Assembly (NCBI GenBank): GCA_963576565.1
Contig: OY755045.1
Coordinates: 42,736,409 to 42,800,408, forward strand
Origin: Aspidapion aeneum
Taxonomy: Eukaryota; Arthropoda; Insecta; Coleoptera; Brentidae
Direction: 5' to 3'
Length of the DNA: 64,000 nucleotides
Shown: positions 21,559-32,891 of the stretch, one piece after another
Layout of the letters: each line of letters begins with the position of its first letter
Position numbering within the stretch: position 1 is the stretch's first letter
Notes under the pieces: generated by a model
Databases searched by the model: none
What the model was told of the DNA's origin: nothing
The model's input: only the letters and a program-made list of their open reading frames with translations
Position numbers and translations under genes: made by a program

Positions 21559-23600
21559 GTCTACCCAAGCTTTTGAGAATAGTTGATCCATTTTTGATTT
21601 TTCTTTCTGTGATTTAAAAAATGTGTTTGAAAGTAAATGACAACATTGTCCCCAAAATTGTCTTGGTTTAGCCAGTCCGAAGCTCAAAAACATTTCTGCG
21701 CCCGCGCACTCCCTTAGGAATCACTTTCAAGAATTTTCGCAGAGAAAAAATTGGGCTTCTTGACCAAATAAAACTATTTACAAAATTTCAGCTTGTTACT
21801 CATGGCTTATCCTATTTTTGGTCTAAACTGCGCTTTTTTATAACGGCCGATACTAAAATTCTATATTTAAACATTTTTTTTATATTTTTTAGCTTGAACG
21901 ATTTTGCAATGGCATATCCGGAAAACAAAACAGTTTTTTGACAAATGTGCAGAAGTTTATTCAAAAATTTGGGTGCTGTTAAAATCAAACGCAATTTACC
22001 AAAGATCAGATACAGCGGTCTGAAAAGAGTTTCCATGAAGCAGACGAAGGTAAATGATAATTTTTGCAACACCACTATTTTTGATTAACTTAAAATTTGT
22101 AAATTAGAAGTCAAAAGACATATTTTGCCTGTCTTACTACCATGGTATCTATAAAACTGTAACCTTTATTTAAAGGGTATCAAAATATCAGTCAGAATAA
22201 TTTGACTATTACATAGAAATCCTTCAATGTCCGTTAAACTTAGTACTATTTTTTTAGCAGCTATTTTGTCTTCGCTGCCTTCCTTGCAATTTCCAAACAA
22301 TGGAAAATCCGAACAACGAAAGTCCAGCAAACAAGAATCTTTAAATAGATATATTTTACACGTTCAGGTAAATTCATTAAGCATAATAATATTGGTTAAA
22401 TAATTTAATAACTAATGTGTTAAAATTTGTTGTACTCATCAGAAAATACGAAAATAAAGGTCTTTTAACAAGTGATTTTTTAGTTTGGTATTTTTTTGTC
22501 AAATAAAAATTAAACATTGTGTACTTGTTATAAAAAGTAATAAAGCGTTTTTTAAAAATATATACAAAAAATATATACACAAAAATTAAAACAAAATGCA
22601 ATGCAATGCAACCTATTGAAAAAAAAACATCTACAAGATTTTGTACACATTCAGGGATACTTTTCATTTAATTGTTAAAGAAAATTACAGAATATTATGT
22701 AAAAAATTCATATTTTTAACTATTTTTACATAAAATTGTAGGAAATATATGCACAAAATTGTGCAATTTTGGGTGTAACTAAAATTATTTATTGTAAAAT
22801 ATATAATATATTATATTGATATATTATATTTTTTGTGGTAAAAAGTAAATATGTGAAATTTTTTTATACAGGCCTGTACAATAAGCATTGTGCAAAAAAA
22901 AACAGTTGCACAGTTGTTTAAAATTTTACAACAAATTCCATTGCACAAATCTATTCAAAATTTTTGCACAAATTGGTTTTATACCCATTTTGAAAACAAA
23001 TTGTGCAAAAAAAAATTTGCAATAATTGTTGAAAAAAATTACATACATTTTTCTACATAAAGAATCGAAAAATATACATGGTGTTTTTTTTAAATAATAA
23101 AGCCAACTTTTCCTGCAAATGGCAACACCGCAACTATGAAAATATTTTGTAAATATACTTTACATGGACGTATGTAAGAATAGAAAGTTTTAAAAGTTTC
23201 TATCGTATAGTTTCCAAAATAATCCAATAGGCCACTCACTTTGGAACACCCGGTATACGCTCTATATTTTGGCAAATTGGAATAGACCTTGTCTTTCTGT
23301 TTCCAAAACTACCTATTATACCTAATACCTTTCTCTAGGAACAGTTTTGAAATAAAATGACAAAAACAAACAAAAGAGTAAAGCAGACAAAAAGTCATCG
23401 ATAATTTTTCTTGGTTAACTCATTGCTCTTAATGAAAAGGTTTTGTCATTTTATTTAAAAACCATTACATAAAAACGTAGCATATTAGGTATTTTTGGAA
23501 ACAGAAAGGAAAGCTTTATTCAAAATTGCAAAAATATACAGGGTATTTCATTTTAAAAAGTAACGTCGCTGGCTTCGCTACGTCTCCTTAATGACTGGTT

Positions 23601-24049
23601 CCAATATTAGCATCAAAAAAGATACTTTTTGCAAACCATCTGAGTATGTGAAATTTGACTTCTCTGTTTATTTTGATTTCGAAGATATTAGGGAGGTCTC
23701 AGGGTTTTGGGTCACCCTGTATATAGGTTAGTGGTCTTATTTATACCTTGGAAAAGATTACACAAGTATAATCTAATTAGTATTTAGGAAGTATTTTTGT
23801 TTTATGCATATTTGGTTAATTTTATGTTAATTTGCCTTTAAACGTTACAATTTTACATGTTTTTTGTACCTACCTGCCTATTTTTGAATTAAAATACTTT
23901 TTTTTCGTGCAAAACATTTGTGTTTACTTGTACAATGCAGTATTCTGACGGGTAATCATGTAACTGTTTATTAAATGTCTAATCTAATTAAATACATTTT
24001 GTTAAAGCGGCAAGAAAATAAATTAGGAATATTAAAAAAATAATTTAAA
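23601..24049. other. Spacer with a CAGGGT-ended fragment
   Basis: Sequence from about 23537 (ACAGGGTATTTCATTT) to 23723 (GGGTCACCCTGTATA) may be a small element with CAGGGT-type ends. The rest shows nothing recognisable. Confidence 0.35.
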
Positions 24050-25575
24050 TAAGAAGCAATATTTTGTAAAGCAATCAAGGAAAACAATCATTTGAAACAA
24101 TTATATTTGGTTTACCAAGTACCCTATTTGTTTGTTTGAAATAAACTTGCAATAATAAATATTTACTTAAATTTAACACACATTTATTTATAATAAACAA
24201 AATAATTTTACAATTAAAAGTTCGTTATTAAATAAATTATGTTAGTAAGACAAAAATATATTGAGAAGATTAAACAAATTATTTATTAAGAAAAAACAAT
24301 AAGTTTTTTAAAACAATCAAGGAAAACGGTAAGTTCAAACAATTATTTTAGGTTTACTAACTACCCTATTTGTTTGTTGGAAAATATGTTTTTGTATTGT
24401 GAAATAAGTTAACTCTTGTTCTCACAGAAATATTTACTTAAATTCAACAAAAATATATTATAAGTTTAAACAAATATTTATTTACATCAAGTAAAATAAT
24501 TTAAAAATTTACTTAATAAATGTCAGTTATTAAATAAATTTTAATATTAAGACAAAAAAATATGCCTAGAATATTAAACAAATTAATTTATATGAAGAAG
24601 TAATAAGTTTTTTAAAGCAATCAAAGAAAACAGTCATGTTAAAGAATTATTTTATCTTTACCAACCACCATATTTGTTTGTTTGAAATAAACTTGTTATT
24701 GAAAATAAATAAATTAATAGTATTTGGTTTAAATATTTCAAATTATTTGATATAAATGTATTTTTGTTTGTCAATTAAACCAAATAACTCTAACGCATCA
24801 AATAAACATTTTTTAAAGAGACTAAATTAGTTATTAGAAAACAATAAATAATTTTATTTGAACCAAATAAGAGGACGTTTTGGACCTATTGAAATAACGA
24901 ATTTGGTTGAGTCAAATAATGTTTTTTTGCATCAAATAAATCTTATTTAAAGAGACTAAATTAGTTATTTGAAAACAACAAATATTTTTATTTCAATCAT
25001 GAAAACAGTCATGTTAAAGAATTATTTTATTTTTACCAACCACCATATTTGTTTGTTTGAAATAAACTTGTTATTGCAAATAAATAAATTAATAGTATTT
25101 GGTTTAAATATTTCAAATTATTTGATTTAAATGTATTTTTGTTTGTCAATTTAACCAAATATTTCTAACGCATCAAATAAATCTTATTTAAAGAGACTAA
25201 ATTAGTTATTTGAAAACAATAAATATTTTTACTTCAATCAAAGAAAACAGTCATGTTAAAGAATTATTTTATTTTTACCAACCAACATATTTGTTTGTTT
25301 GAAATAAACTTGTTATTGCAAATAAATAAATTAGTAGTATTTGGTTTAAATATTTCAAATTATTTGATTTAAATGTATTTTTGTTTGTCAAATAAACCAA
25401 ATAACTCTAACGCATCAAATAAATGTTATTTAAAGAGACTAAATTAGTTATTTGAAAACAATAAATATTTTTATTTGAACCAAACAAGAGGACGTTTTGG
25501 ACCTATTGAAATAACGAATTTGGTTGAGTCAAATAATATTTTTTTGGTTCAAATAAACACTTTTTTCTGTGCAGA
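24050..25575 (+). repeat. AAATAA-rich tandem repeats, about 245-bp units
   Basis: Repeated order: AAAACAGTCATGTTAAAGAA, TTTTACCAACCACCATATTT, GTTTGTTTGAAATAAACTTG, a TTGGTTTAAATATTTCAAAT block and AAAGAGACTAAATTAGTTAT. The marker AAACAGTCATG falls near 24628, 25002 and 25246, with more diverged units at about 24080 and 24310. A longer variant includes GAGGACGTTTTGGACCTATT (24871 and 25489). The tract ends at AAACACTTTTTTCTGTG, inverse of the start at 18258. Confidence 0.75.
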
Positions 25576-25627
25576 GGAGGTTAAACAATTTTTAGGTGAT
25601 ATGAAAAAATTGGCGACCGTACCTATA

Positions 25628-27454
25628 CCGGGTTGGCCAAAAAAAACCGGACAATTTTTTTTTCATTGTAACTTTTGAACTATACAATCGATTTTAATGG
25701 GACAAACTCCACCTGGCAGAAAATTAATCAGAGTTTTGACTGAATGTATTTTTTTGTCCATCCAACATGGCGGACGAAATTAAAATGTACCTTTCAAAGA
25801 TGCTCGTTTATTCTCGGGTTGCGAACATGTCTTAATTATTTTTTTAAATTAGAAAAAAACTGCATTCTTGCCACGCACAACAAGGTACGAATTCGCAAAA
25901 GCGGTTCAGTGGTTCTAAAAAAATATTTTTTTTTCAATCATTGTTTTGCCTATTATACGATTACCTTGCCAATCATGTCTGCATTTATTTCCTTACAAAT
26001 TCATTACTACTGAACCAACCGATTTTAATGAAATAAAAAACATCCTGGTGAGAATTGATTGCTTTTTAAGGATCATCATCAAAGTTTTTTGCCATCTTAA
26101 ATATTAAGATGACGGACAGAATCATTCTTGATTCTTAAAAATGGCGTGTTTATTCTTAGTTTCTGAAAATGTCTTAGTATTTATTTATTTGTATATAAAA
26201 TCACTACTTTTTACCCACACAACGAGGTGCAAATTAGTAAAATTGGTGTGGTGGTTCTCAAAAAATCTATTTTTGTTTCAGCCATTGGTTTCTAGATTAT
26301 ACGATTGCATTGCCAATCCTGTCTGCATTCATTTCCTGATAAATTCGTTATTACTAAACCAATTTTAGTGAAATAAAAAAATCGTCATCTTAGAATTTAA
26401 GATGTCGAACAGAATCATAATTGATTCTTCAAAATGGCGTGCTTATTCTTATTGTCCGAAAATGTTTTAGTTTTTTTTTTAATTTATAGAAAAATACTCG
26501 GAAAAACATTATCTTTTTCCCGCATAAAGAGATAAAAATTAATTAAGTGCTTTTCTATAAATTAAAAAAAAATAAATCATTAAAAAAAAAATAGATGTGC
26601 TTCTTTGAACGGTCAAGTATGATTATTTCTGACATCCTAACTTCTAAGATGGCGGAAAATTTCGATTGTAAACTGTAAAGAGCAATCAATTCTTACCATG
26701 ATTTCACTAAGATATGTTCAGTAATAATGAGTTTATAAAGGAATTAATGCAGACATGATTGGCAATGCAATCGTATAATCTGTAAAACAACGGCTAAAAC
26801 AAAAATAGTTTTTTTAAGAACCACCAAACCGATTTTACTAATTTATACCTTGTTGTGCGGGGGAAAAGTAGTGCTTTTCTATAAGTTAAAAAAAACTAAA
26901 ACATTTTCAGAAAATAAGACTAAACACGCCATTTTAAAAAATCAATTATGATTCTGTCCACCATCTTAAATTTTAAGATGTTAACAAATTTTGATCATGA
27001 TCTTTAAAAAGCAATCAATGCTCACCAGGATATTTTTTATCTCATCAAAATCGGTTCAGTAGTAATGAATTTATAAGGAAATAAATGCAGACATGATTCG
27101 CAAGGCAATCGTATAACATTTAAAACAATGGTTAAACAAAAATATGTTTTTTTAGAACCACCGAATCTATTTTGCTGATTCATACCTTGTTGTGCGTGGC
27201 AAGAATGCTGCTTTTTTAGTGAATTAAAATAATTATTAAAACATGTTCGCAACACAAGAATAAACGAGCATCTTTGAAGGGTACAATTTTATTTCGTCCG
27301 CCATCTTGAAGTTTCAAATTGCGGACAAAAAAAAATTACTTTTTCAAAACTCTGATTAATTTTCTGCCAAGTGCAGTTTGTCCCATTAAAATCGATGGTA
27401 TAGTTCAAAAGTTATAAAGAAAAAAAAATTGTCCGGTTTTTTTGGCCCACCCGG
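25628..27454. mobile_element. 1.8-kb hairpin element with TA target duplication
   Basis: Ends CCGGGTTGGCCAAAAAAAAC / CCGGGTGGGCCAAAAAAACC are inverted and flanked by TA (25626-25627, 27455-27456). Inverted similarity is not confined to the ends: AACTTTTGAACTATA, TTAATCAGAGTTTTGA, AACATGGCGGACGAAAT, AAAGATGCTCGTTTATTCT, GTTGCGAACATGT and ACTGAACCAACCGATTTTAA each recur in reverse at matching distances, to a centre near 26540. Each half contains two to three direct repeats of about 240-280 bp (markers: ATGGCGTG-TTATTCT and the small palindrome CATCTTAAATTTTAAGATG). Open frames exist on both strands but mirror each other and look non-coding. Confidence 0.8.
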
Positions 27455-27904
27455 TATATTTTTTATATTTTAAATATATTTTTGTAATTTCTAAACACTT
27501 ACCGTCGCGTCATTATAATTTTTTAAAATTCCATAACAAATTCACTAATTCCAAAATTATGGCAAAACCCTAACCTCAAAACCTTCTATTGGACTTTATT
27601 TGTCTAAACTTTTTAAGAAAAAAAATTGTCTGATAGCACTAGTCTATGATAAATAGTCAATAAAAAGCGGCACCTTACTGACTGGAACGAACGCCTATAT
27701 AGTAGTTATATTTATAAATAAATGAAAAATGTGTAAAACATTTTATTACACTGATTTTATCTGCTAATTTGTTGATTAAAACCAGTCGAAAATCTGGATT
27801 TAGTTTGTCTTACTGATTATTCTACGTTTCTGCTGTATAATAGTCCGTTGCTTTAGTGTAAACATTTTTCACTTCCGGCTATCAGTTTCAAATTTTCCAG
27901 CATG
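27455..27904. other. AT-rich spacer, nothing recognised
   Basis: No repeats or frames of note between the hairpin element and the LINE fragment. Confidence 0.45.
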
Positions 27905-28422
27905 CTTATCCACATCTATCTATCTAGCCTTCTTTGATCCATCTTTGGACATAGGCCTCCCCCAATATCCTCAATTCTTCTCTGTCTGTCGCCGTGTTCA
28001 TCCATCTAGCTCCTGCATGTCTCTTCAAATCGTCCACCCATCTCATTTGGAGTCTTTCCCTACTTCTTTTATTTTCCGAAGGTCTCCAGGTTACAATACA
28101 CTTGTTCCATCGATCGTCTTACTTTTGTTTTATTTCTTATCTATTCATTCCTTTTTCTATCTGTTAGCTTTACATGTAACATTTTTCTTTCCATTGATCT
28201 TTGGGCTTTTGTTACCTTATCCATGTTTGATTTTGTAACTGTCCAGGTCTGGGATCCATAGGTAAGTGCATTGGTTATACACATTCGTTTTGAGGTACTG
28301 ATGATATTTTTTATTTTTTAATATGTAACTTGCCTGAATGCCTGAATGCTGCCCAGGCCAATCTTACTCGTCTCTTGATTTCAGCCATTTGGTTATCCGT
28401 TTTTAGTTTAATAATTTGTCCC

Positions 28423-28462
<40 letters not shown>

Positions 28463-29250
28463 TCTTCTACTTGTTCTATTTTCTCTTGGTGTATTCTGAT
28501 CGTGATATCCTCATCTGTGTTTGTTATTACTTTAGTTTTAGTGCAGTTCATACTCATGCCTATATTGTTAGCTACTGTATTCAATTCCTCCAGCATTTTT
28601 ATCAGTTCTTCTTTCTTCTCTGTTATTAAGGCAATATCATCAGCATATCTTAGGTGGTTCAAATATTGTCCGTTTACTTTGATGCCTATCTCTTCCCAAT
28701 CTAAGTTTTTAAAAACATGTTCTAGGGCCTGGTTAAATAGTTTAGGGGATATTGTGTCACCCTGGCTGACACCTCTTCTTATGAAGATTGGCTTGGTTCC
28801 TTCGTGGATTTTGATTGATGTTGTTGCTTCGCTATATATATTGGCTATTAAGTCTGTGTATCTGAGATCTATTCGGCTATTAATTAAAGATGCTTTTACT
28901 GCCCAGTGCTTAATGCTGTCGAATGCTTTTTCAAAGTTTATAAACGCAATATATAGTGGAATGTTGTATTCTTAGGCTCGTTCTATTAGGATTTTCATGG
29001 TTAACAGGTGGTCGACTGTACTGAAACCTTTTCTGAAGCCTGCTTGTTCTTTTGATTGATATCCGTCAAATTTTGTAGCAGCTTTCCAGTTGTTTGGGAT
29101 TATTTTTCTTTTAGTATTTTATTCAGGAGAATATTTAGGGTACTAACTACAGCTTTACCACCGTATTTGACCATTTCTGCCGTTACTCCGTCTTTTCCAG
29201 GTGATTTGTTATTTTTCATTTTCTTTAAGGCTCTCTATATTTTCTTTTAA
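27905..29250 (-). pseudogene. RTE-type LINE, 3' portion of ORF2 with broken frame
   Basis: On the minus strand from about 29245: NNKSPGKDGVTAEMVKYGG (RT fingers), later a palm region with QGDTISPKLFN-like coding and NHLRYADDIALITEK (motif C, intact YADD, near 28640), then NTVANNIGMSMNCTKTKV. A (TA)n tract at 28428-28460 interrupts the frame right after EKIEQVEEY. The downstream part shows MRWVDDLKRHAGARWM and EAYVQRWIKEG, a C-terminal signature seen in RTE/BovB-type elements, and the 3' end at about 27905 is a (GATA)n-like tail. Frameshifts and stops are frequent. The 5' end and endonuclease are absent. Confidence 0.8.
28428..28460. repeat. (TA)n microsatellite inside the LINE frame
   Basis: Pure TA repeat of about 33 bp interrupts the RTE-type reverse transcriptase and creates an IYIYIY peptide in the frame. 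Confidence 0.9.
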
Positions 29251-29344
29251 ATAAGCAAAACGGAAATAAAGAGAGCATATCCACATACTAAGACAAAAAT
29301 ATAACGCCAGGAGACACTTGTTCAGAGTTAAAAACTTCACTTAA

Positions 29345-30000
29345 GGGCTTCTTCTTCGAATACCTCCCTGCCTCTTTTTATGCTTCAAATGATGTATGCC
29401 ATGTGTCATTATTGGACGCAGTGTTCGAGGACTTCCACTATGGCTCCTACCTCTCTTCGTGCTCTACGGAGTATAGCCAGTCCCTACGGGACTTAATGTA
29501 TACGGTCACACACTTCTTCGCCTGTCTGGCGTTTTCTGTATTCATCCATTCCTTTTGTATCTCTTTCTGGATCCACTCTGTTAAGGCCGACTTCATCTGC
29601 CCTCTTCTGAGCCCCAGGAAAGGCTCTCACCCGACGCATTTTTGCCAGGATGTAGCTATTCTGGGTCTTGAACGATGTGATAGTTCCCATCACATGCTTT
29701 AGCCAATGGCCAGCTGTAAATTAAAAAAAATGTCCGTTGTGTCCACCAGTCCTTCTCCTCACGTAACGGGAAGCCTAGGATAGTGTTCAGGGCTATTTTG
29801 GGTGTAGACCTTAAAGCTCTGGAGATGCCCAAGCTCGCCAGCCTCTGCATGCTTTCTAGCTTTTTGGCGTTAGTGGGTTTTATTGTCCCCTGCCACCAGA
29901 CCACGGATCCTTAGTGGATGCTCGGTCTTATGATGGCCGTGTAGATCCAGTGCATGAAGTAACTTTGACCGAGTGTCTTAAGTTTTTTTGTGTCTTAATG
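29345..30000 (-). pseudogene. R1/LOA-type LINE fragment, after the RT domain
   Basis: Minus-strand coding from about 29995: TLGQSYFMHWIYTAIIRPSI, a stop, GSVVWWQGTIKPTNAKKLES, MQRLASLGISRALRSTPKIA and LNTILGFPL. This is the thumb-to-RNase H linker typical of R1/LOA-type LINEs. Further on, ALTEWIQKEIQKEWMNTENA and RQARKCVTVYIKS resembles the segment following their RNase H. The RNase H core itself seems deleted and the frame shifts near 29700. Confidence 0.7.
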
Positions 30001-30164
30001 GGCAAACATCGTGCAAAATTTCAAACTGGTAAGTCAAATATTTTAATGGGATTTGTCAGAAAATTCACTGACTATAAAAGCGGTTATTCTGTTTGAGGTC
30101 GCAATCCCAAAATTACGAATTTCAGATCAGAAAGCATTCTTAAGAATGGAAACGTCACTCGGTG

Positions 30165-31150
30165 CATAGCATAGCTCTCGAAAACTGGAAACGTAAAGTA
30201 CACGGCATGGGAATACAAGTTAACGACCGATTTACCATATACACACTACAGTTTGCTTACGACCAAGTAATTGTAGCTAATGATAAGGAAGACATGGAGT
30301 ATATGATGAGAAAGTTGACGAAAGAATACCAAAAGTGGGGGTTAACAGTGAACCGAGGGGTGGCTCGGTATTTCCTTTTGGTGTATAGGTTAGGGGAAAT
30401 ACCAGGAAATACTTGGGAAGTACTGGGAAATATACTAGGAAATATCGGGAAGTGCTTGGGAAATACTAGGAAATACCATTGAAATTTGAGAAAATACTGG
30501 GAAATACCTCAGGAAATATCGTAGGTATTTCCTTTTGGTGTACAAACATCGGTGATCGAGCCACCCCTCGCAGTGAACGTGGACAAGACGCAGTAGAAGA
30601 GTAAGAACTTGATAATGTACAAACAATATCTCCATTCAATGAGTATGTATACTTGGGTGTCACATTTGATAAGACAGGGACAGACTGTAAAGAACTGGAA
30701 GAAAGAATAGTAAAAGCACAAAAGGTTATTGGATGTCTTAACAGTAGTTTATGGAGCAGAGAGATAAAAAGAATGTAAAATTTAACATATATGAAGAGCG
30801 TAACAGAAAAATATAAAACAAAAAGTGTCGAAATGGATGCAATAAGAAGAACAATGAGAATATCTAGCACAGATCATATAAGAAATGAGATCATAAAAGT
30901 GGGAATCGAGGGAAGCATAACGGATGACATCACGAAAAGACAACTGATATGGTACGGTCATGTACAACGTATGAACGACGAAAGATTACCAAAGCAGGTC
31001 TTAGAATGACAACAAGGTGCAGAAAAAAGGGCGTCCTAAACTGGAATGGCAACAGTCAATCCAAAGATCAATGAGTAAAAAAACTGACAGAATAGTCGTC
31101 GGACAACGTAAAAAAACGTTCTAAATCGACATAGAAGTAGTAGCAGTAGT
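30165..31150 (+). pseudogene. RTE-like LINE ORF2 3' portion, second copy of the 3.8-10.4 kb family
   Basis: Opens ALENWKRKVHGMGIQVNDRF, then TIYTLQFAYDQVIVANDKED: motif C reads FAYD, with the first catalytic Asp lost. A 217-bp MITE interrupts after LTVN (30354-30570). The trace resumes with VNVDKT, NEYVYLGVTFDKTGTD, MDAIRRTMRISSTDHIRNEI, KRQLIWYGHVQRMNDERLPK and a tail ending in an (AGT)n-like repeat near 31130-31150. Several stops and deletions make it dead. It provides the empty-site sequence that dates the insertions in the first copy. Confidence 0.8.
30354..30570. mobile_element. 217-bp MITE with CGAGGGGTGGCTCG ends and internal GGGAAATACTAG repeats
   Basis: The ends CGAGGGGTGGCTCG are inverted at both sides and followed inward by GGTATTTCCTTTTGGTGTA / TACACCAAAAGGAAATACC-type sequences that are oriented differently from the simple ends. 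cagtgaac flanks exactly (30346-30353, 30571-30578), an 8-bp duplication. The interior is mostly a degenerate tandem of GGGAAATACTAGGAAATA. Each terminus can itself form a small CGAG...CTCG hairpin. Confidence 0.85.
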
Positions 31151-31667
31151 TTCCATTCTCGATTCTTCGAAAAATGCAAAGTAACTAAATTTCTAAGTCA
31201 TCTCCAAAGAAAAATAATTCAGTTTCATATTTTAATTAATATATATTTAATCAAAGTTATCCAGTTAATAATATCTCAAAACATCTCTGACGTCAAAACT
31301 ACGGTGGTGATTTTCCAACTTAATTATTACATTAACGATTTTTCTGAAAGACACGTGTTTCGCACGTTTCCATACAAGTAAAAGCAATCAGTGCCGAGCA
31401 AGGGCGATTCTGGAACAAAAATCTGGGGGGGGGGGGGGGGTAATGGTGAAACGCTGACCGTAAATAAACGCACAGGAAACAAGCGAAAAGAAAATGTTCG
31501 CACAGGAAAAAAGCTACCCAGAAAAAGCAAACGCGTTGTAGAGCGCACAATAAAAAAGCGCGCAAAGAAAAAAGTGCACATAGTAGAACAGCGCCCACGG
31601 AAATAAAACAAAAGTTTTGACGTATGGAAAAATCAGATTGAAATAAATGTAAGTCTTTAGATTTAGA
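31151..31667. other. Spacer with poly-G tract and a basic low-complexity frame
   Basis: A poly-G run at 31424-31441 precedes AAACGCACAGGAAACAAGCG-like imperfect repeats (GCACAGGAAA occurs twice) that translate to a Lys/Arg-rich frame at 31391-31606. I see no domain and take it as repeat-driven. Confidence 0.4.
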
Positions 31668-31856
31668 ATGGTACCGCTGATTTGAGGGGACGGTAACGTG
31701 GTAATTACCCCACTAGAAAAAAAATATATGCAATTTTAGTTAATAAATAAAGGGCTACGCAGATAATTACCGCCCCCCCTTAGAAAAAAAGTACGAAAAT
31801 GATTTTCCGTCGACCGTTACCCCTCTAGATTTGGATCCAGATCCGGGCCTGGTTGC
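31668..31856. mobile_element. Diverged relative of the 12179 MITE
   Basis: Shares GATTTGAGGGG at the left, CTAGAAAAAAAATATATGCA and TTAATAAATAAAGGG in the interior, and TAGATTTGGATCCAGATCC-like sequence at the right with 12179-12357. Termini are decayed and no target duplication is clear. Confidence 0.55.
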
Positions 31857-31901
31857 AGGTTACTTGAACATCTTAATTTTGCTTACAAAAATAGGGTAGT
31901 A

Positions 31902-32480
31902 TACAAGGTGTGTAACTTTAGGGGCCGTATACCATCAAAGTTGGAGATTTTTACACTTTTTTGATAATATTTTTTTTAATAGTCATGTATGAGAACAAGA
32001 GCAATAAGTAGAGATAAAAATATTTAAAAAAAAATTATGCGGTCAATTTTTTTTAGGAAAAATAGTTTTTTGGAATTAACTTTTGTAATGCCGTATTAAA
32101 CGCAATGTTTTTCTTGATATTTTTGGTTAATAAAAATAGGTCTCTACGGAGACATATTATAATAATAAGTAACCAAAAATTTTTAAAAATTTACGGTTAT
32201 TTTTTAATACGTTTGTGGAGGTTATTTTGACAGCCTATTATCAAAAAAGGAAATAATACATTTTTGGATCACAATCATAACTATTCATTTGGCTGTGACA
32301 ATTTTTTTTTTGTAAAACCTTTTTGACCATACACCACTAACTTAAAAATCCTATATCTTAAAAACAGATGAGTGTTAATCGACCCCCATGTTATATAAAT
32401 TATTTTATCAGATATAACCTCCTCTATCACCAGCTACACTATGGCTCCTAAGTTATGGGACAACCTGTATATATAATATT
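31902..32480. mobile_element. Element with TATACAGG(T)TGT-type ends, about 575 bp
   Basis: Left TATACAAGGTGTGTAACTT and right, inverted, TATACAGGTTGTCCCATAAC. TA lies next to both ends. The interior is AT-rich without a frame. The ends belong to the same broad class as 56725-57580. Confidence 0.45.
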
Positions 32481-32729
32481 TTTAGAATTTAAAAATATTT
32501 GAAATTTTTTTAGAATTTTGAAAATATTTGAAGTTTTTTTATTGAAACTCATAAATATTTAAAACTTGAAGAAGTTTTATTATTTGTGAACTATTAATTT
32601 TGAAAATGTTTGGAAATTATCGTAACTATAAGAAAATTTTGTTTAAAACCTCTTATGATTCACGGCTAGGTTCATAATTAACCTAAGAGCATAAATGGGC
32701 CATAGTCTAGAATAGAATAGTATGTATGA

Positions 32730-32891
32730 CATAATTTTACAAAATTTTTAAAAAATTTCGAACACACGCGACCGCTCAGAGTTTGCTATTGGTCACAGCG
32801 TGCGATGTGGTTATTTTTACAAAATTTTTACAGAATTTCGAACAACAGGCGACCGCTCAGGGTTTGCTATTGGTCACAGCGTGCGATGTGG
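32730..32891 (+). repeat. Two-unit tandem duplication, 81-bp period
   Basis: The unit ends in CGACCGCTCAG, GTTTGCTATTGGTCACAGCG and TGCGATGTGG; the final GTGCGATGTGG occurs at 32800-32810 and 32881-32891. GC-rich for this region. GCTATTGGTCAC contains a core resembling an inverted CCAAT box (ATTGG), so a promoter origin is possible but unproven. Confidence 0.8.

Larger units (their letters stand above)
20939..23062. mobile_element. Core element with CACAGAGAAAAAT-type ends
   Basis: The left end ACACAGAGAAAAATATCCAT and subterminal repeats of AATTGTGCAAAAAT, ACAATTGTTG and GTGCAAC are mirrored at about 22730-23062. The middle holds exon-like segments at 21379-21464, 21893-22049 and 22258-22367. 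Terminal identity is modest, so the boundaries are approximate. Confidence 0.45.
20135..23600. mobile_element. Composite element bounded by long inverted arms
   Basis: The outer arms (about 20135-20600 and 23062-23600, inverted) share in order: GCGACGTTACTTTTT, ACCGGGTGT, GAGTGGC, ATTATTTTGGAAACTATAC, TCCATGTAAAGTATATTTA, CATAGTTGC and GTGTTGCCA. The left arm is split by the MITE at 20233-20473, and another MITE (20604-20929) lies just inside. The right arm has an inserted inverted-repeat block at about 23265-23550. The core (20939-23062) holds a possible decayed spliced gene. It could be a foldback-like transposon or two oppositely oriented repeats that trap unrelated DNA. Confidence 0.6.

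Noticed and set aside
31391..31606. Lys/Arg-rich 71-codon frame
   Set aside because: Follows imperfect GCACAGGAAA-type repeats after a poly-G tract; no start context, homology or neighbours support it.
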